DNA of 64,000 nucleotides from Pseudisothecium myosuroides (GCA_951799445.1 OX637290.1:23678987-23742986), one strand, 5' to 3'. Counted from the first letter of the stretch, positions 11,101-23,326 are shown. A program made the numbers and translations. The notes: generated by a model not told the origin, from the sequence alone.

Positions 11101-12726
11101 GTGTCAGTTGGTGCATATTCAAGGTTGAGAACAGTGTACCCAATATATTCTTTTGGCGAGAGAATAATCCTGGAGATTGTGTTTGAAATAGGGGTCATCT
11201 TCAGTGAAATATGGAGGACATGTTATTTCAACTGGCCGGTTATTTCATGGGTTTTGAAGGTACGAATCTATTATCTGATCTGGCTTGGCCAATCACACAA
11301 ACCACACTTGATTTTTCATGGGCCTCTAATTCGCAGTGTTACGTCATAGCAACCCAATATTTTAGGCCCCGCCTGCGCCAACCAATTAGCGCCAATTCTT
11401 TAACTGGGGTGTTAAGGACCATTCTCTACTTGGAAGTTAACTAACCTTTTGTTTGCCTGAGTTTTGCAAGGTGGCTAATGCTGAGTTAGGCGTTTAAGTT
11501 TGCTAACTACTGCTACTTGCTCGGTGTGGGCTGATTTAGCACGCGAACACATCGGTTTAGATACGTTTAGTTTACTTGTCCAGAGTTGGTTGTTTAACTG
11601 GTGGACAATGAATGTAAATTCATTGCAACTTAGTGGGAATTAGCGCCAATTTGCTAATTGGGACTTTGGGCAATGCGGGCATTTCGGAAGTAATTCCAGT
11701 TTGCTAAGTGCTCCTAAGTTTTCTTGGTGTTACAAGACAACAAGTGGATTCCAGATTAGGTGCTTGCATAAAAAGAAAAGAAAACTCATTGAATGGCTAT
11801 TAACAGTGCGAGACCTTCATTGTGATTCGTAATATTGACAGGTGGTATTTGCTCCAACATGGGACGGAGCATTGCCGGTGTACCATGCCGCCACCACTCC
11901 TTTGAAAACTGACCATGAGAAAACTCCCCTTCGATTCTTTGCCAGGGGAGGGTTTGCGTCGTGGGGGGTACGCTATCTACATACCATCTCACTCGTTGAT
12001 CTCTTTATAACAGCTGCCATTTGATATAGATCATATGTGGAGTTTTTTCCTCGTTTGGCAGCTCCAAGCTGTTTGATTCTGGGGCCCAAAACTTGAGACC
12101 TGGTGTGAATTCCCGGATTCGTAGCACTTGTGCAGTACAGGACAGATATGGCTTTCTGCAAGATTGGCAGTTTAATGCATATGAATATAGAAATATGGAT
12201 CTGTAACTCCAGGTTTCGACTGCATGACTCGTGAACAAAAATAGGGTGATTTCTTTCTGTAATGACATTATCATTTCTACAACACCATTAAGAATAATAT
12301 AAGGGTGTCCATACGTTCTTATAAAATATGCTCTCAACTATAGACTCCGTATTATTTTAAGAATATACCCTATTACTATAATGTACCTCAAGAATTCTGT
12401 ATTACGGGAGTGCTTCATAGGGTATCTCAAAGTAACTTGATATCTCAAGTGACTCACCAATAATGTGTTGATTTAGAAGGTTCCAGGCATTGATGATTCT
12501 TGTATACTTGGTGGACTTGATACAGGTGACGAGGCCCAATTCGTTTCCCATGTTTTGGCTCACGATAGTCCCGACTTGTGCATTGGATTGGCCAGTTCGG
12601 TACCTTTCAAAGGGAGAGTTCTTCAGCAAAGTTGTACTAGTGCCCGCACATCCACAAGCTTATGATGAGGACCTGGCATCCAAGCTCTGGAGCCTCTCTG
12701 CAGACGTTGCTGGTCTCCCGGAGTAG
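8118..12726 (+). CDS. Short-chain dehydrogenase/reductase, retinol-dehydrogenase-like (multi-exon; 3' end uncertain)
   Basis: Exons by eye: 8118-8179, 8554-8650, 9329-9439, 9573-9641, 10146-10217, 10406-10456, 10609-10702, 10854-10886, 11842-11877 and a last exon from 12487 (or 12526) to the stop at 12726; all junctions are GT-AG and phases agree up to the last exon. The product is a Rossmann-fold NAD(P)-dependent oxidoreductase. Residues seen: cofactor motif TGSNTGIG (13-20), ACRS after strand 2, INNAG (91-95), NHLGH (115-119), NVSS with the catalytic Ser (140-143), and YSHCK with Tyr166 and Lys170. The C-terminus YDEDLASKLW...ADVAGLPE is typical of RDH/WWOX-like SDRs. Substrate unknown. Oddity: the last exon reads DEAQFVSHVLAHDSPDL in one frame and the C-terminal SDR motif in another, so a frame change near 12600-12612 is needed to reach the 12726 stop; without it translation ends near 12664. 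Exon 7 could alternatively start at 10549, adding 20 residues before the active site. The start is chosen because it precedes the first beta strand directly. Confidence 0.75.
8955..9200. mobile_element. Degenerate TIR element in SDR intron 2
   Basis: Within the second intron, AGCGGTATTTAGTGTCAT near the left and ATGACACTAAATAGAG near the right are inverted, and the right end continues to TAGCGTAGTG, resembling a CACTA terminus. The left terminus is eroded. Non-coding. The shared ATTTAGTGT motif also occurs in the element at 49395-49706. Confidence 0.35.
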
Positions 12727-13485
12727 AATTTTAACCACAATTCCTATGTTTGGTTCCAACATTTGATTCTTAATATTAGGTCCTGTCATTGTGTAAAGAA
12801 GCTTTTGTTGCGACGCTGCCGGCTCTTCTAAATGATACTACGTACTAAAGACATTCTGTCTATAACTTATATTATGATATTATGAACTCCGCTTCTGTTC
12901 AACAGGATTCGTAGCCAATGCTCTTCTGAGGAAGCCATTTTTCTGCATTAGAACCTTGATATTTTTCTGTTTGCGTTAATCATTATTAGTAGTGTGTTCC
13001 GTGCTGTTGCCACAGCCGAAATAAAAGTAAAAGTAATTTTCTAATTTTTAGTTCATAAAAACTTTGAAATTCAATAACTTTCACACAGTAGGTCCAAATG
13101 TCATGAAACAAAGCTTGTGCACCCTGCCTTGCAAAGAGCTTCCCAACACTACCAAGAACACAACCAGGGATGCAAACAAACAAACAAAGTTAACAATCAA
13201 TCAAAACAAATAGCCTCATTTAAGGTAAAGATTGCAATTGTATCTTTGTTTAATTAAATTGTGAAATTTCAAGAAGTTGGCACTTTTTTCTAGATGACAG
13301 TTTGGAATCTCACATCTATTGAGTTCTATGAGTTGTGAAACCTTCCATCTTTGATAAATATTACCATTGCGGAACACATGAACTATAATTTGAGCATTTC
13401 ATTCATTTGTTTATGACTATTGAAGTTCATTTGAAAGTAATGCAATTCTTGCACAGGCCAAACATTTTTGTATAAAACATCCATT
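12727..13485. other. Intergenic, 3' of the SDR gene
   Basis: Contains the presumed 3' untranslated region. No gene, RNA or repeat could be supported beyond AT-rich sequence. Confidence 0.4.
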
Positions 13486-14070
13486 CCATCACAAAATTGC
13501 ATCAAAATACTTGAATCCAAAGCAACGCTAAAATCTTAATCTATATTTATTCATTAACAAATTCAACAATAGAATCGTTTAGTTAACTTGTTAGAGTATA
13601 CCGTCCTAGAATTTTTTAGTAATTTAAATTTACCAATTGCAAGATCATGATGCTTGAATTTCAAAAAGAAGTATTTTCAATCCTTCCCAAATGGTTAAGG
13701 TTCATCTTTCAAACTTTTTACCCAAAAAAGTATACGCCCTTCAATTTGTATCCCTCCATAATATGTTGAAGGAATAAACTGGATACACATATTAAAAAAT
13801 TCAAAAAAAAAAATCATATTTGTGCTCAAAAAATAGTAAGTAGAAAGAAGTAAATTATGATTAAAAATACTAAATTGCTAAGAATTTAGTTATAAAATTG
13901 AAAATTTTCAATACCAACGGTTGTAATGTTGTAATAATTAATTTGCATCTTATATTTTAATTTTTTATTCCGAAAAATATTGAAAATTGAGTTCAAAACA
14001 AGACTTCAAACAAAAAGTTCCATATCATTCTATAAATAAAAAATCAATAGACCATGGTAATAAGTCCAAT
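13486..14070. mobile_element. Degenerate piggyBac-like relic (subfamilies C and B blocks)
   Basis: 13486-13760 (AAATTGCATCAAAATACTTG, AACAAATTCAACAATAGAAT, ACCAATTGCAAGATCATG) corresponds to the left part of the element at 53908-54794. 13835-14015 (AAGTAGAAAGAAGTAAATTATG, AAGAATTTAGTTATAAAATTG) corresponds to the central part of the element at 28542-29637. Neither terminus is intact; it may be a fusion of two old copies or a divergent subfamily. Confidence 0.5.
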
Positions 14071-14228
14071 GTCCAAATTGCAATAAAAATTTATTCTAGG
14101 ATTTTTATTTTTTTATAAATTAGAGTAGAAACTATACTCAATAATATTTCATGTTATTAGTTGGGCTAGAATATCTAAAAAATCATTTGCGTGATTCAAA
14201 TTCAAATCAAGACTATGGACGTAGGAGT

Positions 14229-14312
14229 TGCTAACATACACTTTACAAAAAAATTCGGCCCTCAAAGGGGTCGCTAACTTTTCATTTTTGGCACCCCCGC
14301 GGTTTAGGCTAA
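14229..14312 (+). mobile_element. Fragment of a TIR element (left end type of 31891-32177)
   Basis: AAAAAAATTCGGCCCTCAAA followed by GGGGTCGCTAACTTTT and GGCACCCCCGCGG matches in order the left TIR of the element at 31891-32177 (GGCCCTCAAAGGGG...GCACCCCTGCGG). No right end was found nearby. Confidence 0.45.
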
Positions 14313-14399
14313 AATGACATCTTTTGTAATCTGTAGCACACAGATCGGGACACAAATTTGAGTTAATTGAAAAAACAAAAGTCACCTATTTTGAAGTTC

Positions 14400-15399
14400 A
14401 ATAGTGTTGCCAAAGAAGAAGGAACAAAAAAAAAAGCAAGAGTACCATAACCAAAAAAGATTGGATGAAAACATTATTTACATCACCCAAAAAAATCAAT
14501 TGCCATTCAAAACCTTAATAGGAGGTCTTCAAAGGTTTTAAGACTAACCCTTGAAGGAAAAGCCTATGACCGTGTAGAAGAGTTTTTAAATCCTTCAATT
14601 CTATATGTTCCCATTTTATGACTATTTATGATTGAAATCTTTAATTTCAAATTTTAGAAATGAAATTATCAACTTTTACAAGTCCTTAATATTTCAGAGT
14701 TTGATGTAAAAATTTGAATTGTTGTGATTTAAAAAGTAGAAAATGGAGAAAATTCATATCAAATACAAAATATACTCAAGAATCTTAAAATTTTATCTAT
14801 AGGTGTATGTAATTGAGTAGAATCTTCTAAAAGGAAAAACTCACTTTGAATTAGATAACAACTTGATAGACTATAGTTATAAAGCCCAAAATTCAAATTG
14901 TAATAAAATATCTAATTTTAGAAATCTTCAAGTCTTCAAAATGGAATAGATAAAATTTCATCAAGTTACTAAAACTAAATAAAAAATACTTTTATGGCTC
15001 AAATCCATATATTCACCTCCATTATCAATCTTCAAATTTTTTTACAAATTTTAAGTTTGGTTATTAATGTATAAGGTTCGAATAGGTTTAGGAACAATGT
15101 TGTTTGAACAGTATTTCTATACTCTTTTATATAGATACTCAAAAATACTCTTCATCTTTAAAACTGAAAATGTGATTTTAATCAAAACACAACATTTTGA
15201 ACTAATTTAATTTCCAAAAATACAAGGATATTTGTGGCAGGCTTGTATTAGAGATATTCACTTTCGTAATGAATTTTAGGTCTATTGAAATAGTTCCTTA
15301 AAAGTTATGCTCACAAATCTATTGGGTATGCAACGTGTGTCAAGAAAATAAGACAACTATTTATTGCAATTGCACCTACAAAGAAAGCTAAAGCTTTGG
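14400..15399. other. AT-rich intergenic sequence
   Basis: No gene, RNA or repeat structure that I can support. It may contain upstream parts of the copia relic that follows, too decayed to recognise. Confidence 0.35.
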
Positions 15400-16780
15400 T
15401 GTTAAAAATATATGAAATTTTAGGATATCTAAATTCAGAGGCAAATGCTATTCATGTGGTTAATTTGGCCAAAAGTCATCACAATTTTAAAGTCAAGAAA
15501 AAACAAAGGTTGACTAATATAATGATAAAAGAAGTATTTAGAAGGAAGGCAAAGATGAGTCATTTAAAAGACTAATTATATCAGTCATCCAAGAAAGTGA
15601 ACAAGGACAAATCACCTCCCAATATCCTACCTTACTAATGATCAATATATGTTTAGTACAAGAAGATGATGCCATGTGCAAAGCTTTTCAAGGCTTACAA
15701 GGCATATCACTTTTCATATAGATTGGTTTAGTAATTATGAGGAGTCAATTAGTTACCAAGTGGCAAAAACATATACGTTGCAAATAATGGCAAGTACCAA
15801 ATTTCATTATAGGAACTACTATATGTTGCTTAGTAATTCATAGTTCAAGAAAAACACCAAGGTTCTTTATATTTGAGAATTGCCAAAAAACTCCTCTCAA
15901 AATTTCAAAAGTATTTTCTTATAATTAATTTGGATAAAGATATTCATCTTCATGATAATAATATAGAAATAAAATTTTCCATCTTCAGGAGAGTAATGAC
16001 CTTTTGATATTGGTGAAATTCCAAAGGATGAAAAGGCTATGCCTTCATATTCATCCAACAATATGTGAATGTGCCTAATATTAAAGTTTGACATGACAAA
16101 TTGGGCCACACGCACAAAAAATGGAGGATTTGAAAAACATTGAAATGCGATTTGTTTTAGTGCCAATGGATTGAAGAGGGTTTAAATTTTTGAAGAGCAT
16201 GTTTACATGATATACAATGTAGAAAAAATTTCTAAATAACTAAACAAAAATTGCAATATATACAACTATTGGAGCTTGTTCATTCTAATTTTATTCCCTA
16301 CCTAATTCACCTAGATATTTTCCTTATTTTATTAGTAATTTATCTAAATTCAATTTTTTTGCTTTTCAAAAAGCAAAAGCTCAAAAAGCAATTAAATATT
16401 TTCAAAATTTTGGTTGATAGTCAAACTCGAACTTTGTGAAGAATTTGAAGATTGATAATGGAAGTGGACATATCCTTATGAAAACATTTAGTGACAATGG
16501 ATTGGCTAATTTATCCACGTTCTAAATAAAAATGGAAAGATTTTGGCAATTAAAAATTCTATTTATTTTGACTTTCAATGCTATTCAAGTTTCAATCATA
16601 TAAATCTATTACAATGTCCACCAATGTAAAAATCTCTATTAGTTGTCAATGTTATAATTATTACAGAAATAGAGCAAATAAATTGAAAAACTTAGTGAAT
16701 TGGGAGCTTAAGACAAAATCAAGATATCAATAATTCCTAAGAGTCTATCAGCAATTAGAACAAAAAAATGTTGCCATTCC
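15400..16780 (+). pseudogene. Decayed Ty1/copia-type gag-pol relic
   Basis: At 15431-15485 a translation gives KFRGKCYSCG, a stop, then FGQKSSQF, a broken CCHC zinc knuckle of a retrotransposon Gag. Around 15780 VAK...ANNGKYQ resembles the protease-integrase linker. From 16251 LLELVHSNF is followed by FLLFKKQK, FKILVDSQTRTL and, after a frame change, KNLKIDNGSGH, matching the order of the copia integrase core (LVHSD...FKxLVE-Q...RSDNGGE). Several stops and frame changes; no LTRs identified. It is non-functional. The 16785-17359 element interrupts it or lies at its edge. Confidence 0.6.
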
Positions 16781-16784
16781 TTAA

Positions 16785-17359
16785 CCCTTTAAGGATCAGC
16801 CGACCACTTTTTGGTCGATTTCACGACTTTTTGTCTCCTACTATTCATAGAACATCTGATTTCAAAAAACTCAGAGAAGAACGCAATTAGAGTGTCTTCA
16901 TACACTCCTAACAAAGCCAATTTCAAGAGAATGCGTGCAAAATTGAGTGAGTTGTGCTTGTTTAAACTTGAAATGGCCTAATCTTTCATATTGGAGTTTT
17001 CAAAGAAAAATGCATATTTCATGTAAAAGACAACTATATATATGTGCAAAGGAATTAGCCAAAAGGTTTTTGGTCGATTTTCAGACCATATACTCAAATT
17101 TATGTCCAATTGTAGCAAACCCTAATTAGAACTAGTGCCAAAGGGTGTTTATGACACATCAATCTTCAAAGAGTAATTACAAGGATGTGAACCATTGGAT
17201 CACTTTCATTTTTTGTTTGCTTCAAGGATCTAACCCATAGAACCAATTTATACAATCTGATCTAAATTACATCTTTGAAGAGGGCATGAAACAACACTTT
17301 TTCATAAATGTACGCAAAAACTACGCCCGCCCCTCAAATCGACCACGGTCCTGAAAGGG
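16785..17359. mobile_element. TTAA-flanked element with CCCTTT ends (short piggyBac-like family)
   Basis: 575 bp, starting CCCTTTAAGGATCAGCCGACC and ending GACCACGGTCCTGAAAGGG, with TTAA at 16781-16784 and 17360-17363. The TIR is CCCTTT(A/C)AGGA(T/C)C, similar to but distinct from the CCCCTAAAGGACC family. Sub-terminal CCGACCACTTTTTGGTCGAT recurs as AGGTTTTTGGTCGATTTTCAG inside. No transposase; the small open frame at 16947-17129 has no recognisable domain. Confidence 0.7.
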
Positions 17360-17363
17360 TTAA

Positions 17364-18780
17364 CCCTAAAAGAGCGCAGCCTCTTATAACAAAGGTAGTT
17401 ATCAAATGCTCCAATCGTTGAACCAATAGGTGCATTCTTTGTTTCTATCATCCATCAAACACTTGGGTCCTTAGCGTCCTTCAAAGGATTAAAAATCTTT
17501 GGAAAAAGTTAGGAATCAAGGGTTGATGCAAAAAACACTTCAAGTTTTTGTCTCATTGAACTACCAATACTGTAGGTATTATGAGAACTATGTAGGACTA
17601 GTGCAATTTAAATCTTAAAAATGAATTTTAAAACATTTAAATGAATTAAAAAATAGTAAAAGAATTTTGTAAAATTAATAAAAATATAATAAAATTCATT
17701 ACAAATATAAAAAATATAAAAAATAATTTTTAAAACATTTTAAAACATTAAAAATAACAATTAATTTTTAATAATTAATAAAAATAATAATAAAATAAAC
17801 AAGACTTAAATAAAATTCTTTAAGTGAATTTTAAATGAATTAAAAAAATGTTGTACCATACAGTACTACTAACTACTATAAACTGCTGCAAAAGGTTTGA
17901 AGGACCAAAAATTAGTAGAAAATGGATATATGAACATTTTAATTTTTTTAAAGTAGTAAAAGAATTCAAAAAAACAAAATAAAGAAATATATTTTTTTCT
18001 AATTTGAAAATGTTCCTTTTCAATCATTTGTACCTTTGGAAAAAAAAAGATTGAGTTCTTTGCAATTGCACATAAGTAGTGCACTTTGAGCACATGTCAA
18101 ATTTGGACATTATTAGAAGAAAAAGGATGCCGTAGGAGGGCTGTTACAAAGTTGTTTTCAAGACAATACATGACAAAATATTATATAATTAAATAATAAT
18201 AATGAATGTTTAATTTTTTTTTAACTAAATAATATTATCAGCTGAGGCAGGTTTTTGACCATGTCAGATTTCAAGTCTGTATGATTATTGATTCATTTTG
18301 ACATTAAGTTTTTTTCCGTTTAAAAAAATCAATTATTTAATTAAATTATCCCATGCAATTTAGGACTTTCAATTTTTCAATTTTTTTAAGATTAAAAAAA
18401 ATTATTCTAATTTTGACCCTGCTATATAAGAATTGGCTTCATTCCTCTATGGTTTTTTTTTCCTTCTAAATCTCTTTGTGGGCTTATGTAACTTTAATAG
18501 AAGTCTTTGTTTCCTAATTTTGAGTGTCAAATTTGCATTTCTAGATCTAAAATAGTACTATTGCCCCTAATGGCAAAAATAGACATCCAATTGGAGATGT
18601 TTAAGAAATGTAAACCAATTTTAAAAATTAAAAAATTTTCTAATAAGTCTACAACTATCATATGTACCTTCATTTCAAATTTAATATAAAATTGACATAT
18701 AACGCAAAAGTTATGATAAAAACCCACAGGACAAGGCCAAGGGGACAAAATAAAGGACAAGTATTTCTTACAACAACCCT
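17364..18780. other. Very AT-rich intergenic sequence
   Basis: Poly-A/T-rich with runs of AAAAT and TTAAT words at 17600-17830 and 18180-18410. Open frames here are low complexity (FFF/KKK rich) and not credible genes. Confidence 0.4.
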
Positions 18781-19095
18781 CATTAGAAGAGATTTGAGGC
18801 CTTTGGAGGGCTATTTCAAGGTTTTTCTCCTTCCCTATTCCATGTTCTAAACCAACAATAATGCTGTCATTTATTTTTTTTCAAAAATAAAAATAATTCT
18901 TTTTAAAGAAAATTTTTTATTATTAATAATATTATTAATATTATTAATGTTATTATTATTATTTTCTTTCAAAAAATCTGACATGGTACTCTCTAACTCT
19001 TTCAACCACGTCAGACTGCGCATGTGGCAGAGTTCCCAGATTGAGAGCACGCTGGGAATTTGCAGTCTTCTAATGGCCTCAAATCTCTTCTAATG
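18781..19095. mobile_element. TIR element with perfect 21-bp ends
   Basis: CATTAGAAGAGATTTGAGGC at 18781-18800 is exactly complementary to GCCTCAAATCTCTTCTAATG at 19076-19095. The interior contains a TTA/TAA-rich tract (about 18917-18966) and GACATGGTACTCTC. 315 bp, non-coding, MITE-like; superfamily not assigned. Confidence 0.6.
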
Positions 19096-19143
19096 CAAGG
19101 GTAGATAGATTACCACTTTCAATGGTTCAAAAAGTTCTATTAA

Positions 19144-20046
19144 TCCCTTGCCCCCTCCTAAAACAAAATGGATTTTGGGCAGGCTCCTACGGTCTCAATA
19201 TTTGTTGTAATTTTTATAAATTTTTAGTAAAGGTAGAAAATCACATTAGCTTCCGAAAAACATAATTTTTATTTCAATTGGAGCCCGGGAGCAAAAGTTA
19301 TGGTACAAAAAGCATTTTTTTAAAGTTTGGCGGGCAAAAAAAACCTCAAAAAAGTTTTAAATTTTAAATTTTAAAAATTTGTTTCATATAGATTATATTC
19401 TTATCTACATGGAAAGCTTTGATTTATTCCATTTGGATTTGTTATGTGAAAGTTATGGACAATCTTTTGGGGGGGCTATTAGAACATCTTCTTGAAAAAA
19501 TAACTTGTAGGATCCATTTTTGACCTCAATTTTTATAATTTCTCAAAAAAAAGTTTTATAAGGTTAAGATATCTTGCTAGAACAATCTCAACATTGAGAT
19601 TACAATGTTCCAATTCCATCTTAGAGCTTTTAACAATTTAGATTTTTCTTCAATCTTGAATCTACTTCTATTTATTAAATTTTTAACGAGTGAAAACTAA
19701 GTGTGTTTTTTTGGAATTTTTTTTCCGAGACTTTCAACTCAATTTTTCATTATATAAAATTTGAAATTCAAAATCAATAGAGCAAAAAATTTAAGTTATA
19801 AAGGTTCAAAGCCCAAAAATATAGTTGAGCAAGGTGCAAAAAAACTTGTTTCCTTCACTTTATATGCAAATATCACAAGGTCAAAGTTTGTGAAATTTCT
19901 TCCTCACATTCATGCACTAGTCCAATATAAGATCCTATGGTTAGATATGCAAAAAAACATTTTTTTTATAAATTTTTTGCTCTTTGCTATGGAAATGGCA
20001 ATTTTGAGTGGTTTTTGATGGTAAAAAGGCCTTGGAACTTTAGAAG
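19144..20046 (+). mobile_element. piggyBac-like element A2 (eroded ends)
   Basis: Internal sequence matches subfamily A throughout: ACAAAATGGATTTTGGGCAG, GAGCCCGGGAGCAAAAGTTATG, AAGCTTTGATTTATTCCATT, AACAATCTCAACATTGAGATT, AATGGCAATTTTGAGTGG, GGCCTTGGAACTTTAGAAG. Flanks are TTAA at 19140-19143 and 20047-20050, but the left terminus has mutated to TCCCTTGCC. About 903 bp, no coding capacity. Confidence 0.75.
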
Positions 20047-20050
20047 TTAA

Positions 20051-20936
20051 ACCAAGATTTTTTTATAGATGTGTTTTGAACTATTGAAGAATTATATTAG
20101 AGGCACAATGGTTAAGATGAAGATTATGGAGGTGATTAGGTGTAGATGAGAGCTCAAGATTTTAAATATAAACTACCTTACATTGAATTTTTGTTTTTCT
20201 TGAAACACATGGACAATTTCCACTGCAAGGAAAAATCATACACAGAACCAAAGCATGTTGTCCTCAGCAAAAAAATTCTTGTATTGTATTTTGACAAGTT
20301 CCACCTTTTTTTTCTCTTAATATAGATTTGAGCCATAAAAGTTTTATTTATTTTGTTTGAGTCAATTTGATGAAATAAATCAATGAAGTCAATGTTTTAC
20401 AGTTTCTATTCTATTTTGAAGATTTAAAAAATCCCAAAATTAAAATTTAGAATTTATAACTATGGTGTACTAAGTTTTCAAATATTGAAATTGTAGTGAA
20501 TAATTATTACAATATTGTATAAATATTGTCATATATTTATAATTTTTATACAATATTTTTGAATATTCAAATATATTCTAAAATATATTATTAATATTGA
20601 AGGAATTTGTTAGGTGTCTTGTCAATCATATTGAATATAGTGTTTATTTGTATAGAAGACAATCTTTAAAAAAATACAATGTGAACATAGGACAAATTGC
20701 CATTGTTGTTATTATGATACAATGATTTAGATCATATTCTTACAAATCGAATGATAACTTGAATATTAAGACATTTGAAGATCAAATTTTGATTAATTCT
20801 TATCTAAAAGAACTTGTCCAATTGGAGTTTTGATATTATAGTTTATTGAAATTGACATAATATGAGCATCTAGTTTCAATTTAAAACTTTAAAAAGACAA
20901 TGATTTTTTCAAACATCATTATCACCTTATTCTTTG
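20051..20936. other. AT-rich intergenic sequence
   Basis: No gene recognised. A dense ATATT/AATAT stretch lies at 20470-20600. Nothing else supported. Confidence 0.4.
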
Positions 20937-21477
20937 CCCCCTAAATGCCTGAGGCACCAAATTTTGGTGTCAATAATATTTTGAAGAGAAATAAAATCTA
21001 ACCAAGCTTCTATTTTTAGTAGTTTTTATATTTAAAAAATTCCATCTGAAGTTTAGTTTTAACATCAAAAATTCAATTCTAGAAATGAGCCTCAAATACA
21101 CTAGATCTTGGAAAAAAATCACATTAGAAATTCATTTTAAAAAAAATAGATGCCATAAATTGATTGGGATTATACATGTTAGGACTTTTAATCTCATTTT
21201 TTATGACCAATTTTTTAGATTTGACATGTAAAAAGAAAATTGAAAGACTTCAAATCAATTTTGCAATTTTAACCCCCTCGTGATTAAACATTATAATCTT
21301 TCCATCCATAAGTGATATTGTTCTGTTTTCTTTTCTTTTGTGATTTTTAACATGTCTGATTTGAATTTGTAAGGTTACATTTTTTAAAAAATTGGCAAAA
21401 TTCATCAAAATGTTGGCTTTTTGTTCAATTTAGAACAAATTCTTAGAAGCTCAAGAAAGGCCTTGGACATTTAGGGG
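20937..21477. mobile_element. piggyBac-like family D, copy 2
   Basis: Left end CCCCCTAAATGCCTGAGGC and right end GGCCTTGGACATTTAGGGG are inverted relative to each other (CCCCTAAATG core). Near the left end CACCAAATTTTGGTG is a palindrome. The flanking TTAA motifs have decayed (TTTG on the left, TTTA on the right). A related copy in opposite orientation ends at 1019. 541 bp, non-coding. Confidence 0.55.
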
Positions 21478-21581
21478 TTTATATTCGTAGATATAAATGA
21501 AAAAAATATTCTACCACAAGAATAACACTATTTAAGAAAAAATAGTACCTATTTGTTTTCAATTTTTTTTAAAAATAATTA

Positions 21582-22236
21582 CCCCCTAAAGTCCCAAGCC
21601 CATTTTTCTATTAAAACCACTCAAAACTGCCAATTCTGCTACATTCACCCAAGAAAGCAAAAAACAAATTTTTTTTAGAATCTAACCATAGGATCTTGTA
21701 CTTCACTTGTCTGAGATCATGTGAAAAAAGTTTCATCAAATTTGATAGCACGGATTGGAAGATACTAGCATTCAAAATTGGACAAAAAGTTTTTTTTAAG
21801 AACATCCTTAGATTGCCCAAATAACAAGATTGTCCATAACTTTCTCATCACTAGTCCAAATAGAATGAATCACAATTTTACATGTAGACAAAAAATATAA
21901 TATTCACCGCCTACATGTTTACACCGTCTACATATTCACCGTCTTAGAAAAATAATTTTTATTTCAATCATTGCCCGGAAGTTTAGGAAATTTTTTGTTT
22001 AAAATTATTTCGACTTTTGTGATTTTTTGGGGGTTGCCCGCCGACCTCCATTTTTGGCTTTTTGTACCATAATTTTTTTTTCTAGGCACCGACTGAAATA
22101 AAAATTATATTTCCAAGAAGCTTATGTTTTTTTTCAGCTTTACAAAAAGCTCTAGAAAATTATGATGAATACTTCGATTGTATGAGCCTACCCAAAGTCA
22201 CGTTTTAGGCCCTGTAGGGCCAATGGGACTTTAAAG
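21582..22236 (-). mobile_element. piggyBac-like element A3, internally deleted, reverse
   Basis: Starts CCCCCTAAAGTCCCAAG (flank TTA) and ends GGGCCAATGGGACTTTAAAGG (flank TTTAA). Order of blocks is the reverse complement of subfamily A (AAAACTGCCAATTCT, ACCATAGGATCTTGTACTTC, TTGTCCATAACTTTCTCATC, AGCCTACCCAAAGTCACG). The central third is missing, giving about 655 bp. The piece at 32340-32525 resembles its right part. Confidence 0.65.
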
Positions 22237-22426
22237 GTTTAAAAAAAATCCAAATTGCTTCCCACCATTTTATAAAAGAAAAAATTCTTTTTAACAATTG
22301 ATAATGTACAAGTTGTTACAAAACACATAGAGTTATTTAGGTTGTTACCAATTTGGCAACAAAAAGACCTCTTTAGTTTCCTCCTAACTTCTATTTGAGC
22401 ACAACTAAAGGTCACAATAATATTAA

Positions 22427-23326
22427 CCCCTAAAGGATTGAGGCCTTTTTTGGCCAAAAAACACTCAAAACTGCCATTTCTATAGCAAAAAGTAAAAAAA
22501 AATTAAAATTGTTTTTTTTTTCACATCTAACCGTAGGATCTTACACCTAATTGGTATGAAAATGTGTAGAAAAAATTTCAGAATTTTTGACTGCACAGAT
22601 TGCAAGATATCTGCGTTTAAATTGGAATAAACAAGTTTTTCAGCACATTGCAGGACCAGATTTTTTGACTTTAAACATTTTTAACTTAAAATTTTTGCAC
22701 TACAGCGTTCTGAGCTTTAAATCTTTATAGTGGAGAATTGATTTGAGAGTCTAGGAAAAAAAAATTCAAAAAAACTTAATTATCATTCTTAAAAAAATTG
22801 TTGAGTAGAAGTAGGTACAAGATAGAAGGAAAATCTAAAATATTCATATATTTTAGATGGAATTAAAATGCACTAATTCCAACGGTGAGATTGTTCTAGC
22901 AAGTAAACTAAACCATTCCCAAAAAAAAAATTGAAAAATTACAAAAATTGCATTCCGAAATGAATCCTACAAGTTATTTTTTTAAGAAGATGCTCTAACT
23001 GCCCGAAAAACAAGAATGTCCATAACACCCTCATAACAAATCCAAATGAAATGAATCAAAGCTTTACAGACAGACAAAAATATAATCTATGAGAAAAAAA
23101 ATATTCAAAATTTTGCAAATTTTTTTTGTTGCCCCCCATCCCCACGCATTCCAAGAAATGGCATAACTTTTTGCTCAAAGGTCTGATTTCAATTTTTTTT
23201 TGCCACGTACCTCTCTCAATTCTTCATGTTTACAAAAAGTTTCAAAAAATCAGGAGAAAATTTCAGCCCATGAGTACCTGCCCGAAAACGCATTTGTCCC
23301 CCGAAGGGACAACGGTCCTTTAGGGA
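22427..23326 (-). mobile_element. piggyBac-like element A4, reverse
   Basis: Starts CCCCTAAAGGATTGAGGCC after TTAA (22423-22426) and ends GACAACGGTCCTTTAGGGA before TTAG (23327-23330, one change from TTAA). Block order is the complement of subfamily A: AAAACTGCCATTTC, ACCGTAGGATCTTAC, CCAACGGTGAGATTGTTCTAG, ATGAATCAAAGCTTTA, GCATTTGTCCC near the end. 900 bp; open frames inside are short and low complexity. Confidence 0.75.

Noticed and set aside
12005..12337. 110-codon minus-strand open frame
   Set aside because: Lies in the last intron of the SDR gene and shows no family similarity.
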